From NCBI GenBank assembly GCA_949825045.1, contig OX463827.1, positions 5,540,501 to 5,604,500 of the forward strand: 64,000 bases of DNA. Reading direction: 5' to 3'. Position numbers and translations under genes: made by a program. Positions 1 through 9,288 of the stretch are shown piece by piece. The notes below the pieces were generated by a model. It saw only the letters and a list, made by a program, of their open reading frames with translations, was not told the DNA's origin and did no database searches. Position 1 is the first letter of the stretch. Each line of letters starts with the position of its first letter. Source of the stretch: Argyresthia goedartella (Eukaryota > Arthropoda > Insecta > Lepidoptera > Argyresthiidae).

Positions 1-1255
1 TACTTATCTTGAACATTGTAATATCCCTTTTTTGACAAAGTCGCTTTAACATGCTTTTTAAATTGCTCAAATGGCAATTTCAAAATCTCCAGAGGTATCT
101 TATTATAGTAGAGAATACACTGACCCTTGAAAGAATTGCTAACCTTCGCGAGTCTAAATCGGCGCGCACACAGTCTGTGATTATTTCTTAGGTTAACATT
201 ACAGCTATCGCTAATTTTGGAAAATGTTGTAAGGTTCTTGCGTACATACATTATATTTTCGAAAATAAATTGACTAGCTACAGTTAGTATGTCAATTTCT
301 TTAAAAAGCTCTCTTAAGGAGTCTGTTCGTTTTAAATTATAAATTGCTCGAATAGCTCTTTTCTCTAAAATAAAAATAGTTTGAATATCCGCTGCATTCC
401 CCCACAACAAGATACCATAGGACATCACACTATGAAAGTAACTAAAATATACTAGCCTAGATGTAGCCACATCCGTGCTTTGTCTGATGTTCCTAACAGC
501 GTAAGCCGCAGAACTTAATTTACCAGCCAATTTATCTATGTGGGGTTCCCACTGCAATTTGCTATCAATGGTTATTCCAAGAAACTTCGTATCATTTACT
601 AATTCTAACGTGCTGTTGTCTAACACTAAACTGGTCTCAACTTGCCTGACATTTGGAAGTGAGAATTTGATACACTTGGTTTTACCAGCGTTTAACAATA
701 AATTATTAACTGGGAACCAATTCAAGGTTAAAGACAATACACCATTAACATCATCAAAATCTGCTTTTTGTCTTTCAATTTTGAAGACCATTGAAGTATC
801 ATCAGCAAATAACACTATGTCAGTTAATTTCTCCACCATGAAAGGCAGATCGTTAATATATACCAGAAACAAGAAAGGACCTAATATATAACCTTGTGGA
901 ACGCCAATTTTTACACCCGATCCATCAGATTTAACGCCGTTAACTTCTGCCTTTTGAATTCTATTGCTTAGGTATGATCTTAGTAGATCCAACGCTTAAT
1001 TTCTAACTCCGTAATGATATAATTTAATTAATAGCGTATTATGATCAACACAATCAAACGCCTTCGACAGGTCGCAAAAAACTCCGATAGCATCCTGTGC
1101 GGCCTCCCATGCGGAATAAATATGAGATATAAGGGTAATACCTGCATCCGTAGTTGATTTACCCCTAGTGAAACCGTATTGTTTGGCGTGGAGTTGTTTG
1201 GTACGGTTGAAGTGTGAGAGCATTTGATTGAGTATAATCTTTTCAAATATTTTAC
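1..1255 (-). pseudogene. 5'-truncated LINE, CR1/Daphne-like reverse transcriptase, 3' part
   Basis: Read leftward, this is the second half of a non-LTR retrotransposon reverse transcriptase. It carries the palm region ([17 protein letters not shown] near 1060-1100), PQGYILGP near 900, and the catalytic FADD box near 820, followed by the long C-terminal region of the Jockey superfamily (LVYFSYFHSVMSYGILLWG near 400-450). A single in-frame TAA at 996-998 breaks the frame between the palm and PQG motifs. The copy starts abruptly at 1255, where BEL pol begins, as expected of a 5'-truncated insertion. Its 3' end lies off the window. A related 3' end is present at 25568-26537. The clade assignment is by resemblance only. 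Confidence 0.85.
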
Positions 1256-4200
1256 TTAGTGTCCGCTGTTGTGGGGCGTCGTAGGCAGGATGATGAGCTT
1301 CTTCGTAAGCCTCCGCAGCACACCGCCTTTGGTCTTCACGTTGACTGCTCGCACGATTCCGTCGTCACCTGGGTATGTTGCAGTGATGCAGTCGGCGATG
1401 AGGACCACGTCTCCTGTCTGTGGCGATGCTCCACGTCCATGAGGCTCCCGCCGTTTCTGGAGTTCAGGCAGGTACTCCTTCAGCCACCTCGCCCAGTAGA
1501 GGTCAGCGAGGTGTTGGGAGGCGCGCCGGTGGTTGCGCCCCGCGACGTCGTCTTCGGTGAAGGTGCCCGGTTGAGACACCCGTGCTGAGCTGCCCAGGAG
1601 GAAGTGGTTCGGTGTGATGGCCTCTGGATCCTCGGGGTCGACGGAGACGTGTGTGAGAGGCCTGCTGTTCACGTACTCTGCCTCGGCGAGAAGAGTGATG
1701 AGGACTTCTTCTGACGGATTTCTTTCTTGAAGTGTAGCGCCGAGTGCTGTCTTCACTGCTCGTACCAGCCTCTCCCACGCTCCGCCCATGAAAGGAGCGC
1801 TCGGAGGTATGAAGCGCCATCTGATTGCCCGTTGTGTCGCTTCTTCTGTTGTTGCTCGTTCGATTTCCTGTCGAAGCTCCTTGTCCGCGCCGCGTAGATT
1901 CGTGCCGTTGTCCGACCAGATTTCAGATGGGCACCCTCGCCGTGCTATGAATCTTCGGAGTGCCATCACCGCCGCGTTCGTGCTCAGCGAGTACGCCAGT
2001 TCAAGGTGAACGGCGCGTGTTGTGAGACACGTGAACAGCGCCACGTATCGCTTCTGTGTGGAGCGGCCGACGGTGACTGTTAGCGGCCCGAAGTAGTCCA
2101 CTCCGGTGTAAGTGAAAGGCCGCTGGTGATGGGCGAGGCGGCTCGGTGGGTGATCTCCCGTGGCTGGTTGAGACGGCTTCTCTTTTCTTAGGCGGCAGGG
2201 CAGGCAGCGGTGGACGACGAGACGAGTTACTGGGCGTAATCTCAGTACCCAGTAATGTTGTCGGCACTCGTTGATCGTCGTCTCGACGCCGGCGTGTGCG
2301 AGCTGTCGGTGTGTGTGGGCTATCCACAGTCTGGTGGCGGGGTGGTCCCCGTCGAGAACAGGAGGGCTCTTGACCTCTTCCGTTATCCCGCCGGCGGCTT
2401 TGATGCGACTCTTGAGCTTTATTAGTCCGTTATCGCAGGTGAGTGATAACGGACGTAGGCGGCTTGACGTCGCGACGGCGCGCCCGTTGTTCAAATCCCG
2501 CATCTCTTGCGGGAAGGCTTCCTGTTGAGACGCTCGTACAATTAGCGTCTCGGCTGCCCGGAGGAGATCGGGGTCTATCGGTAGAAACTTTGTTTCTTTT
2601 CGGTTGACTTCTGTTTTCTTTTCCTGTCTCTTTGGTTTCTGTTTGTTGTTTTTTCGCCACGCCGGGTCTTGTTCCTTGTTTTTCTTGTTTCTTTTGTAGT
2701 GGGTTCTCTGTCTGTTAGGGCGACAGAGAGAGATGAACTGAAGTACTCTCGCAGTTGCACGTAGTAATTTTTCCCATTTGGAAAATCGCGTAGCGTCGGG
2801 AAGGCTGTCGTTCAACTGTTCTTTTCTTCTATCTTCGGTAATGTGAAGCGTTTTTTCTTCGCCAGTTTCTGTGTTTGTGTTCGATTTGTTCTCTGGCCAC
2901 GAAGAGGGTTCGCAGCGAAGGAACTCGGGCCCACGGAACCATCGGTGTTGGGAGCCGAAGTCTTGCGGCACGTCGCGCGTTGCATCATCGGCTACGTTGA
3001 GTTTTGTAGGTGTCCATCTCCATTGACTGACTGTGCTGTTTTCTTCGATGGCGGCGATGCGGTGCGCGACGAACGGTTTGTACGAGCGTGACCCCGTACG
3101 TAGCCAAGTCAGTACTGTTTGGCTGTCTGTCCAGAAAGTGGTGGAGTCCGGCTTGCGTTGATGTTCCTCGACGACTGTTGTGGCCATGCGGCTTCCCATG
3201 ACTGCTGCTTGTAGTTCGAGTCTTGGGATCGATGTCAGCTTCAGTGGTGCGACGCAGGCTTTAGCGAAGACGAGCGTGGTGGTGACGCTTCCGTTCGGCC
3301 AGTCTACTCGCCAGTAGAGAGCGGCGGCGTAGGCTGACTCGCTCGCATCCACAAAGACGTGAAGTTGCAGCGTCGCGGCGTTGTCGTAGCCGTCATAGCA
3401 GCGAGGAACGGAGACGGAGCGCAGACGATCGAGATGTCCCATCCATTCTGACCAATGTTGGGCTAGGTCAGGGTCGAGCTCTTGATCCCACTCGGTGCCG
3501 CGGCGCCAGGCTTCTTGTAATATCTGTTTGGCTCGAACTGTCATAGATGAGGCGAGGCCGAGCGGGTCGAACAGCGACATTACTATCTTGAGGGCTTCTC
3601 TCTTCGTTGGCTTTTCACTTTGTAGCACGGAGGGAGCTACTCGTGCTAAGTCGAGGTTGAAAGCGAGTTCGTCGGCTGACGGCTTCCACATTAGCCCGAG
3701 GACACGTTCCTTTTTGCCTTCTTCGCTGAGATTGACGGTGCTTGTTTGCGTGTTCTCGCCGCTCAGCGCACGTAGAACTTTCACGGAGTTCGATGACCAT
3801 TGCCTCAGTTCGAAGTGGCCGGCTTTGTGTATTTTCTTCACGGCTCCGGCGGTGGCGATCGCTTCGTTTTCTGTCTTGAAGCTGTCGAGGTAGTCGTCAA
3901 CGTAGTGGTTGTTGACGATGGCGGATACTGCTTGCGGATGAGTTTCTTGGTACTTCTGTGCGTTGATGTTCTTTACGTGTATTGCTGTCGACGGTGAGCA
4001 TGTCGCGCCGAAGATGAGCGATGTCATTCGGTACTCCCGTAGTTCTTCTTTGCCTGCTTCTCCTCCGCGCCATAGATATCGTAGTGCGTCCCGGTCTTGT
4101 TCCTTTATTTTCACTTGCATGAACATTTCTGCGATATCGGCGGAGACGCCGACTGGGTACTGTCGGAAGCGCATGAGGACGCCGGGCAGTGATTGTAGGA

Positions 4201-4927
4201 GGTCGGGTCCTGTGAGAAGGTGGTCGTTGAGAGAGACCCCCTTCGTCTTGGCTGCGGCGTCGTAAACGATGCGTACTTTTCCCGGCTTCGTTGGGTTGAT
4301 GACCGGGAAGTATGGTAAGTACCAAGTTTTTTCTGTCTTCTGTGGAGGCGAGGGCTCGGCGTAGCCCTTAGCGACAAGGGCATCCATCTGTTCGCAGTAC
4401 TTTTTCTTCAAGTTTTCATCTTTTCCGATCTTCTTTTCTGTAGTAACTAGACGTTTCAGCGCTGTTTCATAGTTGTTTGGCATTATAATGTTGTCGTGTT
4501 TCCATAACAACGGTGCTTGAAAACGTCCATCTTCCTGTTCTGTTACTTGTTCGAATATCTTCACGGCGGCGCGTTGTTCGGGATCGGACTGTGGTCGCTT
4601 CGGTACGATCGTAAGTGATTCGATCGAGAAGTAGTGGCGTAGTTGTTCATCCATGCTGTCTTCTGTCTTCGTTAAGTGATGAACGTAGTGTACGCGTTGT
4701 CCCAATGTGCGTGAGTGTGCACCGTGAAGTACCCAACCGAGCGGAGTGAGAGAGGCGATCGGTTGGTCTCGCTGTCCTTGTCTGACTTCTGTTGCCAACA
4801 ACAAGTGCCAGTTATCCTGGCCGATGAGTACTTTCGGAGTCGCTTCTTCGTACTGGAGGCTTGAAATGAGGTCGCGCAGGTGTTGACATTGTTCGATGTC
4901 TCGGTCGGTGATGGACTGCGGCGACAG
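1256..4927 (-). pseudogene. pol: BEL/Pao pol: reverse transcriptase, RNase H, integrase
   Basis: A long open frame downstream of the TAG at 4928-4930. Order of domains: reverse transcriptase with VRIVYDAAA and the catalytic YVDD near 3895; RNase H with LHVFVDASE near 3350; an HHCC zinc-binding integrase head near 2195-2330; an integrase core with GVDYFGP near 2100, SDNGTN near 1910 and GGAWERL near 1780 (the D, D, E residues); then the DUF5641-like tail ending near 1290. YVDD and the order RT-RNase H-integrase are typical of BEL/Pao. The final residues before the stop at 1256-1258 run into the LINE junction, so the natural C terminus may be lost. The first in-frame codon usable as a start after the TAG is not an ATG, so this is the body of a polyprotein rather than a separate gene. 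Confidence 0.9.
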
Positions 4928-5287
4928 CTATAGCCCTCGGAACGTGTGAGCGTGGACTTCGTGTTGGCCGTTCGCTCCCTGTAGTGTTAGAGCGACGCGT
5001 CGCGACGTCGATGCGGCGATCTTCGTATCGGCGATGGCTTCTATGTTGATCGGTCGGAGTGGCCCCGTGGCGCCGACTTTTTCAGCTAAGCCGGCGTCGA
5101 TGAGTGTGACGGTGGAGCCGTCGTCGAGAAGAGCGTGTGTGTTTTCTTCACCCGTCGCACCGATGACTCGAATTGGGATGATCTTGAGAAATGTTTGTGA
5201 TCGCGGTGTCCACGTCGATGTCACGGCTTCTGTCTGTATTTCTTCTTTTTTCTGTTGCCTCGTGAAGTGAAGAAGGGCATGTTGAGA
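4928..5287 (-). pseudogene. pro: BEL/Pao aspartic protease segment
   Basis: This stretch lies in the same frame as the gag frame before it and the pol frame after it, between TAG stops at 5288-5290 and 4928-4930. It contains ALLDDGSTVTLID, the retropepsin active-site region (D-G-S in place of the usual D-S/T-G, which is common in Pao elements), followed by a variable region that normally leads into the reverse transcriptase. Both stops are best read as nonsense mutations. The first falls inside a zinc-knuckle region (CETDGCK, stop, SQHALLH), which would be an unlikely place for a programmed stop. Confidence 0.75.
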
Positions 5288-6791
5288 CTATTTGCAGCCG
5301 TCGGTTTCACATCTTCTCGGTTTGCAGTGGTGATTCTTTGTTCTGTAGTGCAGGCATCGGAAACATAGACGTTGGGCTTTAGCGATGTCCCAACGTCCGT
5401 CGGAGTCCTTCTCCCTGAAGAGCTTGCAGTCTTTTATCGTATGGCCGGCGTACGAGCATAGAGGGCATCTGTTTGGGCCCTTATGCTCGCTTTCTGTCGT
5501 AGTGAAGGCCTTCTGTATTCTTCTGTTCGCTGTAGCTGTAGCCTCTTGTCCGATCGCCTTGGGTTGTGCGTATGGGCCGCACAGTTCTGCTTCGTAGTCG
5601 AGGAAGTGCGCCAGCTTGATGAGGTCGGGAACTTCTCGTGGCTGTGTCGATGAGAAGTAGAACCATTGTCTTCGTAGAATAGATGTCAGTTTCTCGATGG
5701 TTAGCTTCGTTATTTCAGGGTTGTATAGATAGTGAACCCTGTCGAGTGCTTGCAGTGTAGCGACGCTGTTGGAGACGCGACTGGCGAAGATGCAGATGTC
5801 TTTCGGTGTGTCTGTGAGGCGAGGGAGGGCTCTCAGACGTTCGAGTTCGGCGATGGCGATGGAGTCAGCTCTTCCGAAGCGTGATTCTAATTTCTTCATT
5901 ATTTCTTGACTTTTTGCGTTGCTCGTCGAGAAGACTGCTAACTGCTTCTTTCGCGGCTCCTTTGAGGCTTCTTCTGATTCTGGACACGTTCTCGAATTCG
6001 GTGTAACTGCAGAAGGATTCTTCAAAGGCCGCCTTGTATTGCAGCCAGTCTTGGTACGCGCCGTTGAACGCTGGCAGCTCGCTGGTGAAACGTGTGGCCG
6101 ACCCATGTTGTGCAGCTTTGATCGCGCATGTTATTGCAGTTGACAGGTTTGATAAGTAAAACTGCGATGTAGAGGGCACCACTGCTCCCGCTGGTATTGT
6201 CTGCAGGACGGCGGGCTGCAGTGGGACTTGCTGTGTGTGCGGTGGCGCAGGCTGCGGTGGCACGATCGGTGGCGGTGGCTGGTTGTGTTGTGGGGTTGTC
6301 AGCGGTGCTTCTTGCGGAGCGGGCGGCTGTGCGTTGCTTGGCGGCGCGACAGACGGATTGGGCGGCTCTTCGTTGCGGTGTGGCTCGTTGTTTATTGCCA
6401 GTAGGCGCGGTTGTTCTCGAAACAACGCGTCGACTCGGCGTGCTGAAGCTCCATTTTCAGTGATGCAGCTGTCGTTGTCATCGTCTTCTTCTTCAGAAGT
6501 TTCGGCGGCTTCCATTGCGGCGAGACGATGACAAGGGCAGCTGTCGTTGTCATCGTCTTCTTTTGCGAGGGCGATGCGACGTTTCTTCAACGATTTTGTT
6601 GTTCTGTGGCTCTTATTTGACTGTGACTTGACTGAAGTCGTTGCTTTCTGTTGCGGCGTAAGGGTTTCATTCGTTTTTTCTGTTCCCGACGAGGTTTCGG
6701 TTGCTTCTGTACTCGTAGTGGCTGGCGTCGACGTGTCTTGAGACGACGGGTTTCCCGTTGTCGACGGCGCTGTTGACCTTGTGACGACCAT
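5288..6791 (-). pseudogene. gag: BEL/Pao gag, frameshifted
   Basis: The frame opens at an ATG at 6789-6791, 26 bases downstream of the primer site. The N terminus is rich in Ser/Thr/Glu, with two acidic DDDNDSC blocks about 40 residues apart and a Pro/Gln-rich linker. The capsid-like part (LPAFNGAYQDWLQYKAAFEE) is the DUF1759-type core of Pao gag. Around 5905-5920 the frame shifts by one base near a short A-run, then continues as MKKLESRFGRADSIAIAELE through a zinc-knuckle region with Cys/His at about 5290-5420. The mid-gag position argues for an indel rather than programmed frameshifting. Confidence 0.8.
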
Positions 6792-6816
6792 GGTTCGTTT
6801 TTTCTTTCTTCTTTAA

Positions 6817-6833
6817 TCCGGCTCGAAGGACCA
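6817..6833 (-). promoter_or_regulatory. primer binding site, tRNA-Tyr type
   Basis: The plus strand reads TCCGGCTCGAAGGACCA, which equals the 3' end of animal tRNA-Tyr plus CCA over 17 bases. The minus strand therefore carries the complementary primer site TGGTCCTTCGAGCCGGA. It lies 2 bases from a CA that can end the LTR (minus-strand ...GTACA). This fixes the element's orientation and the 3' edge of the 5' LTR. The tRNA sequence is recalled knowledge; the match itself is visible. Confidence 0.85.
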
Positions 6834-6835
6834 AA

Positions 6836-6974
6836 TGTACGGGACTGTGCGTACTGCTGTTGCTGGGGTTGGAAGAATGAAAAGGCTGCTGTACTGTTGA
6901 ATCGTGGCCGTCGAGAGTGTCTTGCCGCTGAGAGTTTCTTCCTCTTCGGAGGTTGTAATCGGAATGCCTTGAGC
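6836..6974 (-). repeat. BEL/Pao 5' LTR, proximal piece
   Basis: Part of the 5' LTR between the primer site and the jockey insertion. It ends in CA on the minus strand at 6836. It is separated from its distal piece (from 7499) by the LINE fragment and carries one copy of the 11-bp duplication ATGCCTTGAGC at 6964-6974. No coding content. Confidence 0.65.
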
Positions 6975-7498
6975 ATCATCATCTAAGTCATCTCACGCAC
7001 CCCTTCTGGGGCGTGGGGAGTCGGGGTCAGGTCGACGGACCTCTTCCCGAAGAATCGCCTCTGTCCACTCCTGTGGACAGGTCATCGGATGGCCCCTGCG
7101 GGCGGTGGTCTTCATGTGGCGCTGGTATGCAGTGGGTGATCGCCGGCTAGGCAACCAGGTCGCGTGGCAGGCGGCGGCGGTCGGGCGGGCGCGCGTGGTG
7201 CGGCGCCAGTTCGGCGATGTGCGGAAGATGTGATGCATCCGCACACGCGAACATGCCCTTCGCCAGCCTCTGGACAAACTGGTCCACGGTTTCCCATCTT
7301 AGGTCCCTCTGGATTGTCGCGTTCCTCACATAGCGGGGGGCGCCGACGATGGTACGCAGAGAGAGGTTCTCTTGGGCTCGGAGTCTCCGTTTGTTCGTCT
7401 CCGAGCACAGGGCGTACCATAACGGAGCCGCGTAGGTGAGGCGGGATCTCACATAGGTCTTGTAGATCCCGAGCTTCGCCCTCAGAGGGAGGCTGGAG
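6975..7498 (-). mobile_element. jockey-type LINE, 5'-truncated 3' end with target duplication
   Basis: The minus strand from 7498 encodes the C-terminal tail of a jockey-like reverse transcriptase (YVRSRLTYAAPLWYAL, then NLSLRTIVGAPRYVRNATI, RDLRWETV) ending at a stop near 7147. A 3' UTR follows, finishing in a short ATGATGATG-type tail at 6975-6985. The 11-bp ATGCCTTGAGC occurs at both edges (6964-6974 and 7499-7509), which marks a target-site duplication. The fragment is inserted in the same orientation into the BEL 5' LTR. Confidence 0.85.
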
Positions 7499-7561
7499 AT
7501 GCCTTGAGCCCCGCCTGTATTTATATGTTGGCGGGCGCTCGCGGTGAGTGGGGGTGTGGCA
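7499..7561 (-). repeat. BEL/Pao 5' LTR, distal piece with TATA box
   Basis: Continuation of the LTR beyond the jockey insertion. It begins with the second copy of the 11-bp duplication. A TATAAATA box lies on the minus strand at 7518-7525. The outer end is uncertain. The inserted LINE now separates this promoter-like box from gag. Confidence 0.5.
7518..7525 (-). promoter_or_regulatory. TATA box of the BEL 5' LTR
   Basis: TATAAATA on the minus strand, followed by a GC-rich stretch. It sits inside the split LTR and is the natural promoter candidate for the BEL element. It is now about 730 bases from the gag start instead of about 200. Confidence 0.45.
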
Positions 7562-7959
7562 AGTCACTCTCGAACGGACCGCTTATTTAATATGCTATCT
7601 CTTTCGTACATCGTATTTAACTGTTTACGCAATTTTACACGAAATTGACAATTACTTATAAAAACAACAATGAAATTCTATTAAAACTAACTCTATACAT
7701 CTTATACTATGACGGGAATATTATTTATTACTTATGCTACGCTCATTCTAAACTTATAACATAAACGATATCTATAACTATACTATATACATATTTCTTA
7801 ACCTATTAATAGACGTCCCGCACATGAAACATAAACTTAACCCTTTATTGCATACTAGCCCATATATGGTTTCATAGGTTTTGAACTTTATTACCAAGCA
7901 ATAAGTTTGAAAATCGCTATCCATTTCGGTTCAGACCCTGAATTAATGGGTTAAGTACA
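7562..7959. other. AT-rich noncoding stretch
   Basis: No coding signal, splice-flanked exon or clear repeat structure was seen here. It is AT-rich and only scattered short inverted matches are visible. Confidence 0.6.
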
Positions 7960-8090
7960 CAAACATAAAAATAAGTTTGGTGAAAATCTATCCAAACACA
8001 ATTTGGTGATCATTTATTCTGGCGTTCTGGCAGTCATTTCGAATTTATTGTTAGTAAAATAGGTGCGTTTTTGGTAATCGTTTACACAAG
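7960..8090. repeat. interspersed repeat, copy 1 of 3 (CAAACACAATTTGGTG family)
   Basis: This sequence recurs at about 36150-36290 and 58500-58640. All three copies share GTTTGGT..ATCATTTATCC-like, CAAACACAATTTGGTG, TTCTGGCAGTCATTT, and a shared end near AGGTGCGTTTTTGGTAATCG followed by AGCC. The other two copies sit inside or beside the GCGAAGC foldback element, so this copy is probably a rearranged internal fragment of that family. Confidence 0.7.
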
Positions 8091-8096
8091 CCGAAA

Positions 8097-8313
8097 AAAA
8101 ACCCAGTTTGTAACACTGTTACCAACTGGGAATTGAAATAGAATGTGATTCCCATTTTGTCACACCCTTGAGTAACAGTGTTACAAACTGGGAAGAAAAT
8201 AGGGCCAATTTGTTACATTATTACAAACTGGCACTTTTACCTTCACACCATACCATAGGACATGGATTTTCTAGTAGGTAGGTAGTTGTAAAAAAATAGG
8301 ATCGTCAAAATCA
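8097..8313 (+). repeat. left arm of an inverted repeat pair around a LINE
   Basis: This arm matches the reverse complement of 12105-12300 over about 200 bases, with shared blocks CCAACTGGG, TTTTGTCACACCCTTGAGTA and AATAGGATCGTCAAAAT. Within this arm, 8102-8200 is itself a foldback: it begins CCCAGTTTGTAACACTGTTA and ends TAACAGTGTTACAAACTGGG. The right arm lacks about 40 internal bases. The pair could be the terminal repeats of a DNA transposon into which the CR1-like LINE inserted, or two copies of a MITE in opposite orientation. Confidence 0.75.
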
Positions 8314-8589
8314 AAATGGTTTATGTTAATATTTAAACTTAGTCAGAAGTAGAAGATAGGAACTTTAATTTGGAATTCGTGACAATTTCAAATTTAGGTA
8401 ACTCCTTATTCTATTACATACCTTCTTTCTAGCCAATTTATTTAAAATAAGTATGTTTATATACCTGTATGTTTGACTGATGTAAACCTAGAAGACTGAT
8501 TTATAGTTCATAAAAATACCTACTATATATAAATAATTAATATTATTATTGATGTCTCGGCAGAACATGTTGATGTTGTCATAAAATCT

Positions 8590-8745
8590 ATTGCAGTGCA
8601 TTTGTTGCTGCAGAGGCAACAGAACCACACATTCTGTGAAAATTTCAACCATCTACCTATTAAGGTTCCTCAGATAGAGCCCGGTAACGGACAGGCGGAC
8701 AGCGGAGGCTTAATAATAGGGTCTCGTTTGAGAACCCTAAAAAGA
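8590..8745 (+). repeat. lepidopteran-type interspersed repeat, copy 1
   Basis: A diverged copy of the repeat at 18425-18590. Shared blocks in order are TTGTTG...GGCAACAGAA, TCTGTGAAAATTTCAACCAT, CAGATA.AGCC, GACAGCGGAGGCTTA, AATAGGGTC, and a terminal AACCCTAAAAA. I recall this sequence as very abundant in Lepidoptera. It is noncoding; its origin (LINE tail or SINE-like) is not evident from this copy. Confidence 0.7.
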
Positions 8746-8799
8746 CATTTATTTTCCACAAACAAAAACATAAATATGTGAAAATAATATCTATCCAGT

Positions 8800-9288
8800 G
8801 CACCAAATACATATAATTTTATGGTATTGTAACTACCGCTGCAGGATATAGAGAGTATTTATATTTGTCAGCAAGCGAACGGTTCATAGTGACAAGTTTC
8901 TGACTCGCAAGTATCGACGGCCTTCTTCCCCCGGCTCTCGCCGGCGATAATTAAATAAATGTAGCCTACTTATGTCCCCACCGCGGGACACAGGCTTTTT
9001 ACGCGGATAAGAGTAAGATTGAGTCATATTCCACCACGCTGGCAAGTGCGGGCTGGTGCGAAATGATAATAGAATTTATTATTTCTTTAAAAATAACGTA
9101 ATTAAAAATAATAAAATAATCTGTATTGTAATTATAACAACTAGCGTTAATATTCTATATCATCAATCAAAATTAAAACTTTGTTTAAACAGTAGATTTA
9201 TATGTGATTTGTTTCCGGTATTAACAAACAGCTGGTGTTAGCTAAAATAACTCAAGGGGTGTTTGATGTGTTAAGGAGTTACCTACAA
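8800..9288. other. noncoding, nothing identified
   Basis: Mostly AT-rich sequence with no convincing reading frame. A short GC-richer patch around 8915-9000 has no counterpart that I could find elsewhere in the window. Confidence 0.5.

Larger units (their letters stand above)
1256..7561 (-). mobile_element. BEL/Pao LTR retrotransposon, decayed and interrupted
   Basis: A BEL/Pao element read right to left: 5' LTR (split), tRNA-Tyr primer site, gag, protease, reverse transcriptase, RNase H, integrase. It is inactive: gag has a frameshift near 5910, there are TAG stops at 5288-5290 and 4928-4930, the 5' LTR is split by a jockey-type LINE, and the 3' end is cut by the LINE at 1-1255. The 3' LTR is not in the window and would be expected beyond the LINE, left of position 1. 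The outer limit of the 5' LTR (about 7561, TGCCACAC on the minus strand) is a guess, because there is no second LTR to compare. Confidence 0.85.

Noticed and set aside
5288..5290. programmed readthrough stop in the older BEL element
   Set aside because: The TAG falls within a zinc-knuckle region, and the element carries a second stop and a frameshift, so decay is the simpler reading.
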